NCBI GenBank assembly: GCA_950295325.1
Contig: OX485806.1
Span: 26,662,001-26,726,000 of the forward strand
Source of the DNA: Polytrichum commune
Taxonomy: Eukaryota > Streptophyta > Polytrichopsida > Polytrichales > Polytrichaceae
DNA length: 64,000 nt
Direction of reading: 5' to 3'
Shown: positions 10,915-22,232 of the stretch, piece by piece
How positions within the stretch are numbered: the first letter of the stretch is position 1
Layout of the letters: each line of letters starts with the position of its first letter
The notes under the pieces: model-generated
What the model was told of the DNA's origin: nothing
The model's database searches: none
The model's input: the letters and a program-made list of their open reading frames with translations, nothing else
Program-made: the position numbers and the translations under genes

Positions 10915-13900
10915 ATGAGCCTACCGGCGAAGCGACAACACGAGGAGAGCGGAGGGATTGGAGCAGCAGGGAATAAGGGCATTGCGGATGTCGTCGCTTC
11001 GGGAGGAGGAATAGGATTAGGAGGATTAGGGAAGCTGCAGCAGGGGATGGAGGGGGGGAGCGCATCAGCATTGGCGAATGCTATGGAATCATCGCGGCCT
11101 GCCAAGGTGGCCAGGCATGAGCACGAGGGGGAGTATTTCGGAAGTAGTAAGCGGGAGGGAGGAGGGAGCGGGGTGGAGAAGGAGGTGGCGATGGAGAAGG
11201 AGAAGATAGAGAAGGAGAAAGAGAAGGAAGGGAGGGCGGAGAGTAAGATGAAGGTGCGGGAGTACGGGGGGGAGGTGAAATTGGAGCGAGATCCGATGCG
11301 CGAGGGCTTGAAGGCAGAGAATAGAGAGAGGGAAGGGCGGGGAGGAGGAGCAGCGGAGGTGAAGGTGGAAAAGGATGTAGGCGGCTGGGGGGACGGGAAG
11401 GAAGGGGGCAGAGAGCGAGAGAGGGAGAGAGATAGAGAAAGAGAAATACAAAGAGAACGAGAACGAGAGAGAGAAAGGGAGAGAGAGAGGGAAAGCAGAG
11501 AGAGTAACAAGGAGTTTCTTGGACGGACGGTGAAAGGGGAGGAACCTTGGGGAGGAGGGGGTTTGGAATTGGCGGAGAACGTCAATTTCGAAGCGCAGAG
11601 GAAGAGGAGTCCGCGGGAAGGGGAAGTCAAGGTGCGGGATGGGAAGGAGATGGTTCTTCCAGAGGTGAAGAGAGAGAGGGAGGAGCGAGAGAGCCGAGAG
11701 AGAGAGAGAGAAAAAGAGGAGCGGAAGGAGAAGGAGAGGAAAGAGGAGAAACGAAGCGAGCGTAAGGAGGATTCGTCTCTGCAGCCGCATTCCATTGGAC
11801 CTGAAAAAGAAATTGAGAGGGAGGAGAGAGAGAGGGAAAGGGAGAAGGGAGAGAAAGAGAGAGAGAGGGAGAAGGAGAAGGAGAGGTCACGGGAGCGGTC
11901 ACGCGATAAAGAGAAAGAGGGAGGAGGGGGCCGTGGGGAGAAGCGAGAGAAGAGGGAGAAGGAGCGGGAGCGGGATTCGCATCGAAGAGAGAGGGCGGAG
12001 CGTGGGGAGGAGAGAGAGGATCTGGTGAGAGAGAGAGACGAAGGCAACAAAGATGACATTGAGATGACGGAGAGAAAGCCCAGAGGTGAGAAGGAAGGAA
12101 GGGATCGGGCGCGGGAAAGGGAGAGAGAGAGAGAAAGAGAGAGGGGAGAGAGGGGGGAGAAAGAGAAGGAGAAGGAAAAGGAGAGGGATGGTGGTGAAGG
12201 AGGAGGAGAAGGTGGTGGTGACGGTGGTGGTGGGGAGAAACGAAAGAAAAGAGTTCGGGAGGCGGAGAATAAGGCTCTGCTAGACCGGGAAGCTATGCTG
12301 GAAACTGGGGATGGTGAGGATGCTGGAGGAGGAGGCGGAGGTGGAGAGAAGGACAAGGATGCTGTGGTGAGCTATGGAGTGCAGCAGCGCAAGCGCATGT
12401 TGCGACCCAGGGGCCAGTTAAACCCTTCCGCTAGAGATTCGCGCTCACGGTTTCGGCCCAAGGACAATGAAGGGTAAATTACTGCACTCCTCTTCAGTAC
12501 CTGCTCATTCTCATCTCATCTCATCTCATTTTAGGTCGATTTTGCAATTGAATTGCATCCACATGCGGACATGCATGCATGAGTTCCACATGTATTCCAC
12601 TGTGATTGATGAATGGGGTATTAAGAACCATCATAAGAAACCATAAGCCTTCCACAAATTGAAGGAGATCTCCTTCCTGCTGAGGATTCTTTCCTCATAT
12701 GCTCTGTCATGCTCACAAGACGTAGATTTTTAGGGTCTGATTTGGGATTCATTCCCCTCTGACAATTTGGGGACAATGTGATTTTACATGGAGGTTTTTA
12801 TAAATTAGAACAGTCCCACCTTAAATTTTGGTCAATAAGAGGTTCCCAAAACTGAGTGGAGCCATCTTCCTGCATGCATCTTCCTGTTTCACCAATTAAG
12901 ATGGATTAAAACTGCATGAAACTGTAGGGGAGTGTTAGGAACTTGTGTGTGCAATCGATGAATGGGCTTAAGAAGCATTATAAGCAATCATAAGCAACCC
13001 ACAAGTGAAGGAGGGCTCCTTGCTCTCCTTTGAGTAGTTGGTATCTGGAGCGAAGGATTTTACATCCTCATTGCTATCTGCCAGGCTCACAAGACGTGGA
13101 TTTTGAGGGTCTGATTGGTCTGATTGACAATCTGGGGACAATGTGATGGATCTCACATGGTGAATTTATAATCTGGATCATAAATTTTTGGGACAGTCCC
13201 ACCTTGAGTTTTTGGTTATCAGGACGTTTCAAATACTATGTGGACTGATCTTCCTGCATGCATTTTCCTGTTTCACCGTCAAAGGTGTTTCACCTATAAA
13301 GAATAGATTGAAGCTGCATGGAACTACATGGAACTGTAGGGAATATATTGGGAACTTGTATGTGTAAGTGATTAATGGGGCTCAAGAGCCCGTCATAACA
13401 ATCATAAGCAATCCACAATTGGAGGAGGGTTCCTTGCTCTCCTTTTAGTAGTTGGTATGTGTAGTTGAGGTTTGTGTTTTAATTGAACTCTGCCAAGACA
13501 TTTAAGGGTCTGATTGGGATGCATTCCTCCTCTGACAAAATTTTGATGGCTTTTGTATTGCAGGACCCAAGGTTGGTGTGGCATTCTGTCTCTAAGTTCC
13601 CTCTCAATGTGTTTGACTTTCCCGACTTGGGTGGGACATTGCTATAACGAAAAACACTGTCCAAATTTGAGGTATTTTGCTGTGTTTATTAGCTTAACAA
13701 TGTAGTTCGAGGCAGCATCCAGGTTCTATCTGCCTGAGGCAAGGTGATTCTGGTTCCCTATCTCCCAATCATTATCGTTAAGCATTCGGAAAAGATTAGG
13801 GGCCAGTCTTCTACACTGAAGTGTGGCAGCATTGCTGGCCTCAACTTATTCCTGAGGTAATATTTTTCACGGGAGGCCGGTTCTGTTGTTAGCAGGCACT

Positions 13901-16900
13901 CACTTTTGAGATCTAGCGAGCTTGGATGCTTTAAGGACTGGAAATTAAATTCCTAAGTAAGATGAATATGACCTACATCCTGAATGATGGGATGTGTAGT
14001 TTGCTCTGGATTGAAGGAACCATGAAGGCTAACTGTTAGAGGGAGGTTTATATCTGATGTTACCATATGTATGATTTTTGGGGATTTGGTCTCTTCTGGC
14101 AAAGGACTAGGTTAGTCTGGAAGTGGTGAGTTTTTAAACGATTCTCAACTCTAATATAACCGGTCATAAGGGTATCTTCAGTTTTGAAGGTACTTCAACA
14201 CACAGTATATTTGTAGACCACTAATTCCTCCCCCACAGTAATTGCATGGAAAGGTGTAGTGCTGCTGCAAACATTTTTGCTTTCTTGAGAAAGACTTCTG
14301 CAAAAAGGTGAGCTGTTTCTGCAGGTCTCTATATGCACATGCACTTTGTGTTGCACCTGCAAACCAACTCTTTGGTCGGATTGGTGGGGTTATATAGATT
14401 GTTATATTCCAGTATTGGGAATTTGCCAGGCAATTGCAAATATCATGGTGAAAACCTCAAACTAAACTTGGGGGTGAAGTCTGACAAAATTACGGTGATC
14501 CTTATTGTAGAGGAATTTTTCGATTTCCACTCTAGGTTTTATGAAAATAGAGGTACAAGGCCTTGCTGTGTAAGACCTTGAGATACTACTGAGGCAGAAT
14601 GAGAAATTGGGATATTTAAGAGATAGCAAGTCCAAGTCGGTGTCAAGAGTTCTTAAACCCCTTTGGCTCTCTAAAAAGTTCTTGGACCTTCAAAGTGAAA
14701 ACTCTTCGTTGAGCCCTGGTTTATTTCTCATTCTTCTAGTATATTTTTTGTGAAAAGAATATGAAAAATACAAGCTTCCAAATCATAAAACCTTGCAGCA
14801 AATTTGATGGCTCTGTTCCCTGCCATCTTCATGAGCCTCTAGGCTTCATTCCTCTAATAAAGATATTTGGTTTTCCCCCATGGGTCTCTTTGACCCCTTT
14901 TTGTTGCAATGTTTTGAGCTATAGTGGTATAAGCACAGGTTCGAGGGTCCAGGGTACTGCTTATATGGGGGATGTAGCAGCCTGGATTGGGTTAACTGAT
15001 GTATTCAAGTATGAATAAGGTCTAGTCACATGTTGTATTAGAGTTGGGTTGTAACATCACAAAGCAGGGTCAGAAATTTGGCTGAGTCTCCTCATATTTA
15101 CAGGCATATGGTAAACTAATGCTCCAATGTTATTGCAGGCCGGTCAGAGAGCTCTGTTTTACAATATAGGATTGGAGAGGGCATGCCAGAACTTGCAAAA
15201 CTGCGTAGGGATTTTGAGGCTACAGAGCGAAACAATGCCACACATAGTCCAGGTCCCACTGTTGAAATACGCATAGCTGCTGAGCTTGCGACCACTTCAA
15301 ACCGCCAGGTTGGCTGTTAGAACCTTTCTGAAGTATTGAAGTATTGAAGCTGTTAGTACCTTTCTGGGTCAGTTTTGAAGCTAATATGAACAAACATTGG
15401 CCACGAAGTTGAAAGCTCAAGTTGAAAAGTGACATTTTTGCTTCAATCTAGTTTCAGAACTGAGACATGGATTCTTCAATTTAATGATAGAAAGAACTTG
15501 TGTTGCTGTAGGATCTGGGCATTAGTCATTTCTTAAATTTGAAGATATGCATGTTTATTGTGTAATTAGAGTTTAGAGTATTCTTACTCTGGTTTTTAGT
15601 AAAGGTGAACTGACAGCATTGGAAATGGTCTTACTGGCGTTGTGGGACTGGTATATGTACTCAGGTGTACTGTACCTCTTTTGTTTCTAAACCTTTCCTG
15701 TTATTGAATGAGATATCTATAAGTCTGAAGTTTAGTCTCACGAGGTTGTGGAGCTGGGCTGGGCCTATAAGGTGTAGTTGTCCGGAAAATGGTGACCTGA
15801 CAACCTGCGTATCACAAGACATGAGATGTGTTCTTTTCCTTCAATTGGACATGCAATTTGATTTGAAAGCTCACAACCTTAATTTTTCCCATTTTCTCAG
15901 ATTCGAGGGAGCCAGCTATGGGGCACAGACATTTACACTGATGACTCGGACATTGTAGCAGGTAAGCAGAGCTCTCTGAACCAATGTCCTTAGCACATTT
16001 GAATAATGGAATTAAGGCTTTCTGATGCCACTCAGACCAGAGGTTATAATCTTATAAGACTACAAATAGACCACTTTTGAAGGATTTGATATAAGTACTG
16101 CAGAATTGTTAAATAGTTTTTTTTGTGGTTCTGGTGATTGCAGTTCTGATGCACACGGGATATTATACACCTACAGCTGCCCCTCCCCCACATTCAATTG
16201 CAGAGTTGCGTGCCACCATCAGGATTTTTGAGTCTCAGAAAAGTAGGTACTTGTGTGGGATGTTATCAACCTCTTGCGTGCTACTTGGATCCTGATTCTG
16301 AAGATATTGATCCGTACTGATTCTGAAGATATTTGCTTACCATGACTAATATCATCTACATTTCAATGTATTCCTTGAACTGGTGGAATTTAAAGACTTC
16401 ATTCAATATGTTGTGCAGCATACACATCAACTCTCAGAAATAGCCTTCGATCTCGGGCTTGGGGAGGTGGAAGTGGGTGTAGCTTTAGTGTGGAGCGATG
16501 CCGTATCACTAAGGTATTGAGTGCCAGAACTGCCCAAGGTTGTGTTACACAATTGAGCATGAGGCGTTCTGTCTAATTCATTTGAGCTATACAGTAGGGT
16601 ATATGAAGTAGATTCTGCCATCTGACTTATATATGGCTGTTTCTACATCTTGACGGCCTATGCTTATGGTGTGTAGGGCTGTAGGAAGAAGTTTTTTTTT
16701 TTCAAGTCTATTTTTCCATGGAAAATCCCCATGTGTTTGGGAGTTCCTTCTGACCTCTATTTGGGCATCTGTATACAGCAAGGAGGGGGCAGTGTAGAGT
16801 TGGAGCCATGTTTGATCCGTACGCCCTCTGTTGCTCCAACCCTTGCACCTGCAGCTTCAGAGCGTACAGTCACTACCAGAGCTGCATCATCGGTAATTGT

Positions 16901-18653
16901 TTGGTTTGCACTTCCTTTTGTGGGGACATTCTAGGCATGAGTTTGATATATGTCCACCAGCTTACTTCTCAATGAACATGTGTAAGTATTGCTTCTGTGT
17001 TTCTTGGGTTGAGATGGTCATTGCAATTCTCTGTTCATATGTGCATTTACGATATTCTGGATTTGAAGTGCAGAGTGCATATCGACAACAACGATTCATG
17101 CAGGAAGTGACCATACAATACAATTTGTGCAATGAGCCCTGGTACAGCTGCATTCCACTCTTTACGAACAGCATATGTAGGTTTATGTTAATGGGATAAT
17201 ATATTTTACAACCTCTGTATAAAACTTGGTTTCATCATATACAAGACTCGCCGGATGTGCATTTTGAGAACTTGTTTCAAGAGAGAGCCTAGTGAGCCTG
17301 CTTTTGCAAGTGTCCCCTTAATGGAGAAACATCAGGGTTTATTTGGCTTCATGATTAATAGACTTGCCTCCATGCAGAGTTCGATGTCCAATGGTCGGTA
17401 ATATCTTCACATTCTATTTTCTCAATCAATATAATTCTTGGTGAAGCAAAGGTTGTTGACATGATACAAATTCACATGACATTTCTTCAAGTGAGATGGA
17501 AGCTTTGATGTCCAATTAAGAACTTACGTTGTTGTACTTGCTGGCTCTCTGTCAAGTTGAAATCTATTTTCTCAATCTATCCTACACCTCATTTTGATGT
17601 TCCCTTCTCGGTAACTACTATGCAGGCTAAAATACAGCATGAGTATCGTGGCTGATCGTGGGCTAAAGAAATCACAGTTCACATCTGCCCGACTTAAAAA
17701 GGGGGATGTCCTGTATGTGGAGACCCACAGTACCCGGTATGTTGTGTGTTCCACCCAGATACATGAGAAGTCTATATGTGTTTTTTATCTCTCTAAGTAC
17801 CAATTTTTCTTGAATTTAGAATATGGTATTTAATGTATGCAAGTGTCAATATATATTCCCTCTATATAGATTTCCTTTTATCCTGGAACTTTTTTATCCA
17901 GCCCTTTGGCTTGATTACTATGCAGTTATGAATTGGCATATGATGGAGAGCGAACCACCTGCAATGGTGCAACTACAGCCACGTCTGCTTTTCCACAAGC
18001 CACCACCAATCTGGAGAAGATGAAAGAGAAATGGAACTCTTTAGAGAAGCCAACAGGGGCTCATGACAAGGGTCCTGTTCCACATGCTCATAATGGAGAG
18101 AAGATGCATGCAAGTCATTCCAACAATGGAGAGATAGGAGGTAGCCATCAAGGTCACAGTATGGTTCACCATAATGGTGAACCGCATGAACATTACAGGT
18201 GGTCCAAGTGTAAACGACCACTTCCATTATCCTCCATGCGCAGCAAAGGTGTACCATTACCAGCAGACTATGTTGAGGTGAGCTAACCATCCTGCACTGT
18301 CTACTCTTGAAACGGATACACATGACCCTTTCCCTTTTTCATTCTTAATGATCTTTCTGATTTCACAGCTGAACCCTTTTCTCCTGTTTGGTGGCTCAGC
18401 TCCAAGAAGAACATAATTCCCAATCTTTGGTGGAAGTTGGAAAGAATCTCTGCATGTTTTTAAAAGGATGCTTGCGATGAGTTTGTGTGTCAGCCAGTTT
18501 TTGAAAATATAAATTGATGTGTAGGTTCTGGAAGACTCTTTGGCATGGGAGGAGGTGCAATGGTCACCAACAAGTGTGTGGGTGCGGGGCACTGAATACA
18601 TACTTGCAAGAGCACATTTTTTCACACCACAGGTTGATGAGATGGATGAGTAG
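10915..18653 (+). CDS. HDC1: HDC1/Rxt3-like histone deacetylation complex subunit, 921 aa, 11 exons
   Basis: Exons: 10915-12473, 13564-13571 (8 nt), 15139-15308, 15901-15961, 16144-16242, 16419-16513, 16779-16892, 17074-17141, 17626-17736, 17926-18277, 18525-18653. All junctions keep frame and give 921 aa; Arabidopsis HDC1 is about 900. Exon 1 encodes about 519 residues rich in Glu, Arg and Lys with long RE runs, probably disordered, ending near VSYGVQQRKRMLRPRG. From about residue 520 the Rxt3 homology follows: RIGEGMPELAKL, RGSQLWGTDIYTDDSD, VLMHTGYYTPTAAPPP, LRNSLRSRAWGGG, VELEPCLIRTPSVAPTLAP, QQRFMQEVTIQYNLCNEPW, LKYSMSIVADRGLKK, TSARLKKGDVLYVETHS and, at the end, EVQWSPTSVWVRG. HDC1 is known in Arabidopsis as a nuclear partner and stabiliser of RPD3-type histone deacetylase complexes; yeast Rxt3 is in Rpd3L. 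Function is inferred from this homology. Intron 1 is large and repeat-filled. Confidence 0.93.
11400..12240 (+). repeat. Coding GA-rich microsatellite tracts in HDC1 exon 1
   Basis: Purine-only runs of GAGAGA type recur, for example near 11410-11510, 11690-11720, 11810-11880 and 12110-12180. They encode alternating Arg/Glu stretches. The tracts are in frame and uninterrupted by stops. They also create a long spurious Ser/Leu/Pro frame on the opposite strand. Confidence 0.85.
12590..13560 (+). repeat. Tandem direct repeats in HDC1 intron 1, about 2.5 copies of 350-415 bp
   Basis: The phrase series 'GATGAATGGGG...CATAAGCAA', 'AAGGAG..CTCCTTGC', 'CTCACAAGACGT', 'GGGACAGTCCCACCTT' and 'CTTCCTGCATGCAT' occurs from about 12605, from about 12955 and partly from about 13370. 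The last partial copy ends just before the 8-nt microexon. Copies differ by many substitutions and small indels, so the duplication is not recent. Confidence 0.75.
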
Positions 18654-21600
18654 GGATGATGCCACTGGGATAAATGACACTATTGTTTTATTTTCCCTCT
18701 TACTTTTAGGATCAAATTGGTCAGGCACATGTTGATGAACAAGCAGAGCATTTGAAGTTGAACTGAACTATTTGCTTTAACAATGTCCAGATGTCACCTG
18801 AATTGCTTGCATGATAATCGAAATCGGATTGGTTGGCAGACAAGCCTCCTGCTTGAGTAGTCCTTTGGTAAATTTGTTCCTTAGCCAATGTCACATTCTT
18901 TTTTGCATATTTGTGGCCCTGTGAAGAATGTTGATTATTTTGCAGCATGACACAAGTTCAAGAGGATCTTCTGCTGAGAAGATCAAATTGAACAGAGCCC
19001 CTTGGAAGCTGACAGGATCCTTGTTTAATCTGTTGGCATAAATAATCACCCTTTGATTGAAAATGTGGATCCACTCTGGAGTTTACTGTTCCCATTTGGC
19101 GACTGATAGGTTGACCCTTGACCACCTAGTCTGTCCTCATGTCTTTTACTACTATGAGTCCCAAAGTTAAAATCTAACAAAATGCTGCTGATGTTGAGTA
19201 GTAACGTACTGATATATGCATCCACTGTGGATGGTAGGTAATGTATTTTCAAGCAGGTAATGTGTTTTCAGGAGGTTCAAAGCTGAATCTTCAGCTTTCT
19301 GGCATGTAAAGTCTATCATCAAGAAAATGTTGTGTTGTAGATTTCTAGTGACATCAACATTTTTTCCATTTCTCAATCCAAATGCACAGTTTTGGACATA
19401 ACATTCATTAAAAAGCATTGGGGTGTGCCATCGGCTAGGAACAGAACCAAGAATAGTCCATCGAACCATTTTTACAGAGCAACATTAGCCATGGGTAATT
19501 TGTAATGTTTCGAGCCAAGAATGTAAAGAATGACTTGGTGGCTACTTATTATTATTGTGGTGGCTCTGTGGCCTCTTCCCAATTCTTGGAGACTACCTGT
19601 CAGGTTATTTAGACTGAAATATTTCTTGCATAAAAAACTGAACAGGTTTTGCACCTAGGAAAAACCAAGAGGGAGCACCCATGCATCCTTTATCATTCTA
19701 TTATGATTCCTTTGGATCACTCAATTTTCAATATTTGTTAGGTAGTTCATAAGCATCTGATAAGTGGTAACATGTGATTTAATTTTTTTTAATTTTTAAT
19801 CTCACAGGCCTTGAGGTAGCAGTTGGAAGGACAGAGCCATATCTCATAGATTTAAAACCCCTCAAAGTCCATTTCACAGTTCACTGAATTTCTGTCACAG
19901 TTGTGAAATCCTGGAAGGATCAAGGCCACCCCTTTCACTCCCCTCCTTTAAACTGAACAAATAACAATAATAAGCCTTTCCTCTTTGGTGGTAATCCTTC
20001 TAAGTAGGCCGGTTGTAACTTAGGAGGAAGCCTCTAAGGGAGGCACATTAGAACCTTCACCATCACTCAATTGAAAACTAATGAAAACTAGAGGAACAGG
20101 AGAATGATGCATCCCCAAGCATGATGTGAAGGAAATATTAGAATATATTAGATGTGTACCCTGATTTGTGACAATCTTGTGAGTGCTTAACAATGTTATG
20201 CAAGAATGGGTCAAATAAACCAATTACAGTAGCACCATGGCAAGTGTACCACTTTACATGTCAAATCACGACTTTTGTAGGCATGTCATCTCTACTATAA
20301 GGTTCGTTCAATAGGCTTGTGGAATGTGAATCTTTTTATGTTTTAGCTTCAAAAACTATTGATTAGTGCCAAAGCTGCCATGGTACACTCTAAACTCTGT
20401 AGTATCACACCTGTGGCAACCAAAGTGCACATGATGTTACGGAGTTTTGTAGTATTAACATGGATGCGTGATACTATAGAATAAGTGTAGCATGTGACAT
20501 TATGGAATAACACAAAGGAGATGTGAGGACAATTTGGATTCGTTCTTCCGTCACCTACGCTAGTGTGGTCCACTCCACTTGGCCTTCCCGGGCAATGTGG
20601 CGGACGCATGCACCAACATTCAACAAGTGGCATAAGAAGAAGAATAAGACGAAGAATAAGAAGGTGACACTCCACATGTTGAAACAAGGCATAATGCAAG
20701 GGTGTGCATTGACTTCTTTGGTGGTTTGCATTAATGGAAAATTTAATAATATAAGAGAGAGAAATGTGATAATAAGGAGTGAGATTTGAACTACAAACAT
20801 CTGTTTCCTAGGGTTTTGGGATATTAGAGAGTGTGTGATATTACGGAGAGTAGGGTGTACTTGGGTATGTCCTGCATACCCAAAACCAACATCATGTACC
20901 ACAATCACACATTTGGTAAGGTTCCAAATGTACAAACATGGTAAGTTACATATTGTAGGTTTTGGGCATGCTTGACTCAATGTAATTCCTTCTTTCTGAT
21001 GTGGCAGTGACAAGGGAGGCCAATGCCGTGGCCTACGGCATGATGGCCTTCGGAGTAGACAGCAGACCTTGGGCGGGTGACGGGTTGAAAGAGACGAATA
21101 ATTGAAAATAATTCTCTTTTTCTCAGGCCTAAGGGACGCCAACGTGGCAATAAGAGGACCTGACACCGTGTCCCTCGGTTATAAGATGCCGTCGCGTGCT
21201 CGCCACAGATAAAGACCCATGCCCGCGTACGACCAAGCGGACCAGCAGCGCGGCGTCCGCTCGGATTCCTTCGTCGGCCTCAATCCCAATCCACCATATC
21301 CCCCCCAATCCCCCGCCACGGTATTGGGTTGCCCCAAATTCCACCACAATCCCGCAAAATTTTGTCGAAATCCACAAAAATTGCACTTCGAAGTGGGCCT
21401 TTGGGGGCCTTACCTCCCCACTCCACGCGATTCTTTCCCCGGACCACGCGACTTTGTTTCTTGCGTCTGGAAGATTTTGTTTCCGAAAGTCGCATGCTGA
21501 CCCGGAGTGGCGCAGGAATCCTTCTTGCTTCGTTCCAAATTGGGTGGGACGCCGAGCTCCGGGTCATATTCGACACATTTGAAGCAGAAAGAGTGTGTTA
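18654..21600. other. Intergenic between HDC1 and LCYB, no gene seen
   Basis: No exon with recognisable similarity was found. The longest open frame is a 203-codon minus-strand reading at 20555-21166, with no family signal or codon pattern that persuades me. GC rises from about 21000, where the LCYB upstream region starts. Confidence 0.5.
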
Positions 21601-21603
21601 GGT

Positions 21604-22170
21604 GAGCGTAGTTTGAGATTTTGGCACTTGGGGTTGGCATTTGTTTTCGGGTCAAGATTCTGGTGTTTGGCCTTTGATGGAATTTGCATTTCCGAAGTGT
21701 TTACAGTTTTTGGGAGCTTCAGGTTTATCCAATTTGATTGCAGCAGGGTTTGGGTTTGGGTTTGGGTTTGGGTTTGGCGAGCACAGTTTGAGATTTAGGC
21801 GCTCGGATTGGTGTTTGTGTGCAGGGGCTTAAGATTCTGGTGTTGGGTTTTGATGGAATCTGCATTGTCGAAGTGACTTTAGTTTTGGGAGCTCCAGTTT
21901 TATTCAATTTGGTTGCAGCGGGAGTTGGGTTTCGGTTTCGGTTTGGGTTGACACATTTTGAGGCAGGGAGAGATTTGGGCACTCGGGTTAGAGTTTCTGT
22001 GTGCGGGGGCTTGAGATTCTGGGATTGGATTTTGATGCAATTCGCATTTTCAAAGCTCTGACAACCTGGGACTAAAGTGGGTCTTTGGGAGTTCCGCTTT
22101 TTTCATTTTACCCAATTCGGTTGCATCACCAGGAGTTGGGTATTTGGGAAGTCACAGAGAAGTAAAGTGC
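21604..22170 (+). repeat. Three tandem direct copies of a ~180-bp segment upstream of LCYB
   Basis: Three successive copies start near 21604, 21785 and 21958. Each has a GAGATT(T)..GGC(A)CTCGG-like start, 'AGATTCTGG..TTGG.TTTTGATG.AAT', then 'TTTTGGGAGCTTC/CAG' and a 'CAATTTG/CGGTTGCA..GGGTTTGGG'-like end. The array lies 60-630 bases before the LCYB start codon, so it is promoter or 5' leader. Copies are diverged. Confidence 0.7.
21746..21772 (+). promoter_or_regulatory. G-quadruplex motif, five GGG runs with TTT loops
   Basis: GGGTTT repeats give five GGG triplets spaced by TTT on the sense strand, about 460 bases before the LCYB ATG. A partial version with GGTTTCGG repeats follows at about 21928-21950 in the next tandem copy. 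It could fold in DNA, or in RNA if transcribed. It differs from the plant telomere repeat TTTAGGG by lacking the A. Confidence 0.6.
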
Positions 22171-22232
22171 CCAGTGCACCCTGTTTTGATGGCTGTTCCA
22201 TCCTTTTGAAGATACACAAAAATCTAAGTTAC

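Noticed and set aside
10896-12356. 486-codon minus-strand frame rich in Ser, Leu and Pro
   Set aside because: It is the antisense of the GA-rich HDC1 exon 1. Purine-only sequence has few stops on the other strand, and the sense frame continues into conserved Rxt3 exons.
20555-21166. 203-codon minus-strand open frame between HDC1 and LCYB
   Set aside because: No family motif, no splice partners, mixed hydrophobic content of random type. Length alone is not enough.
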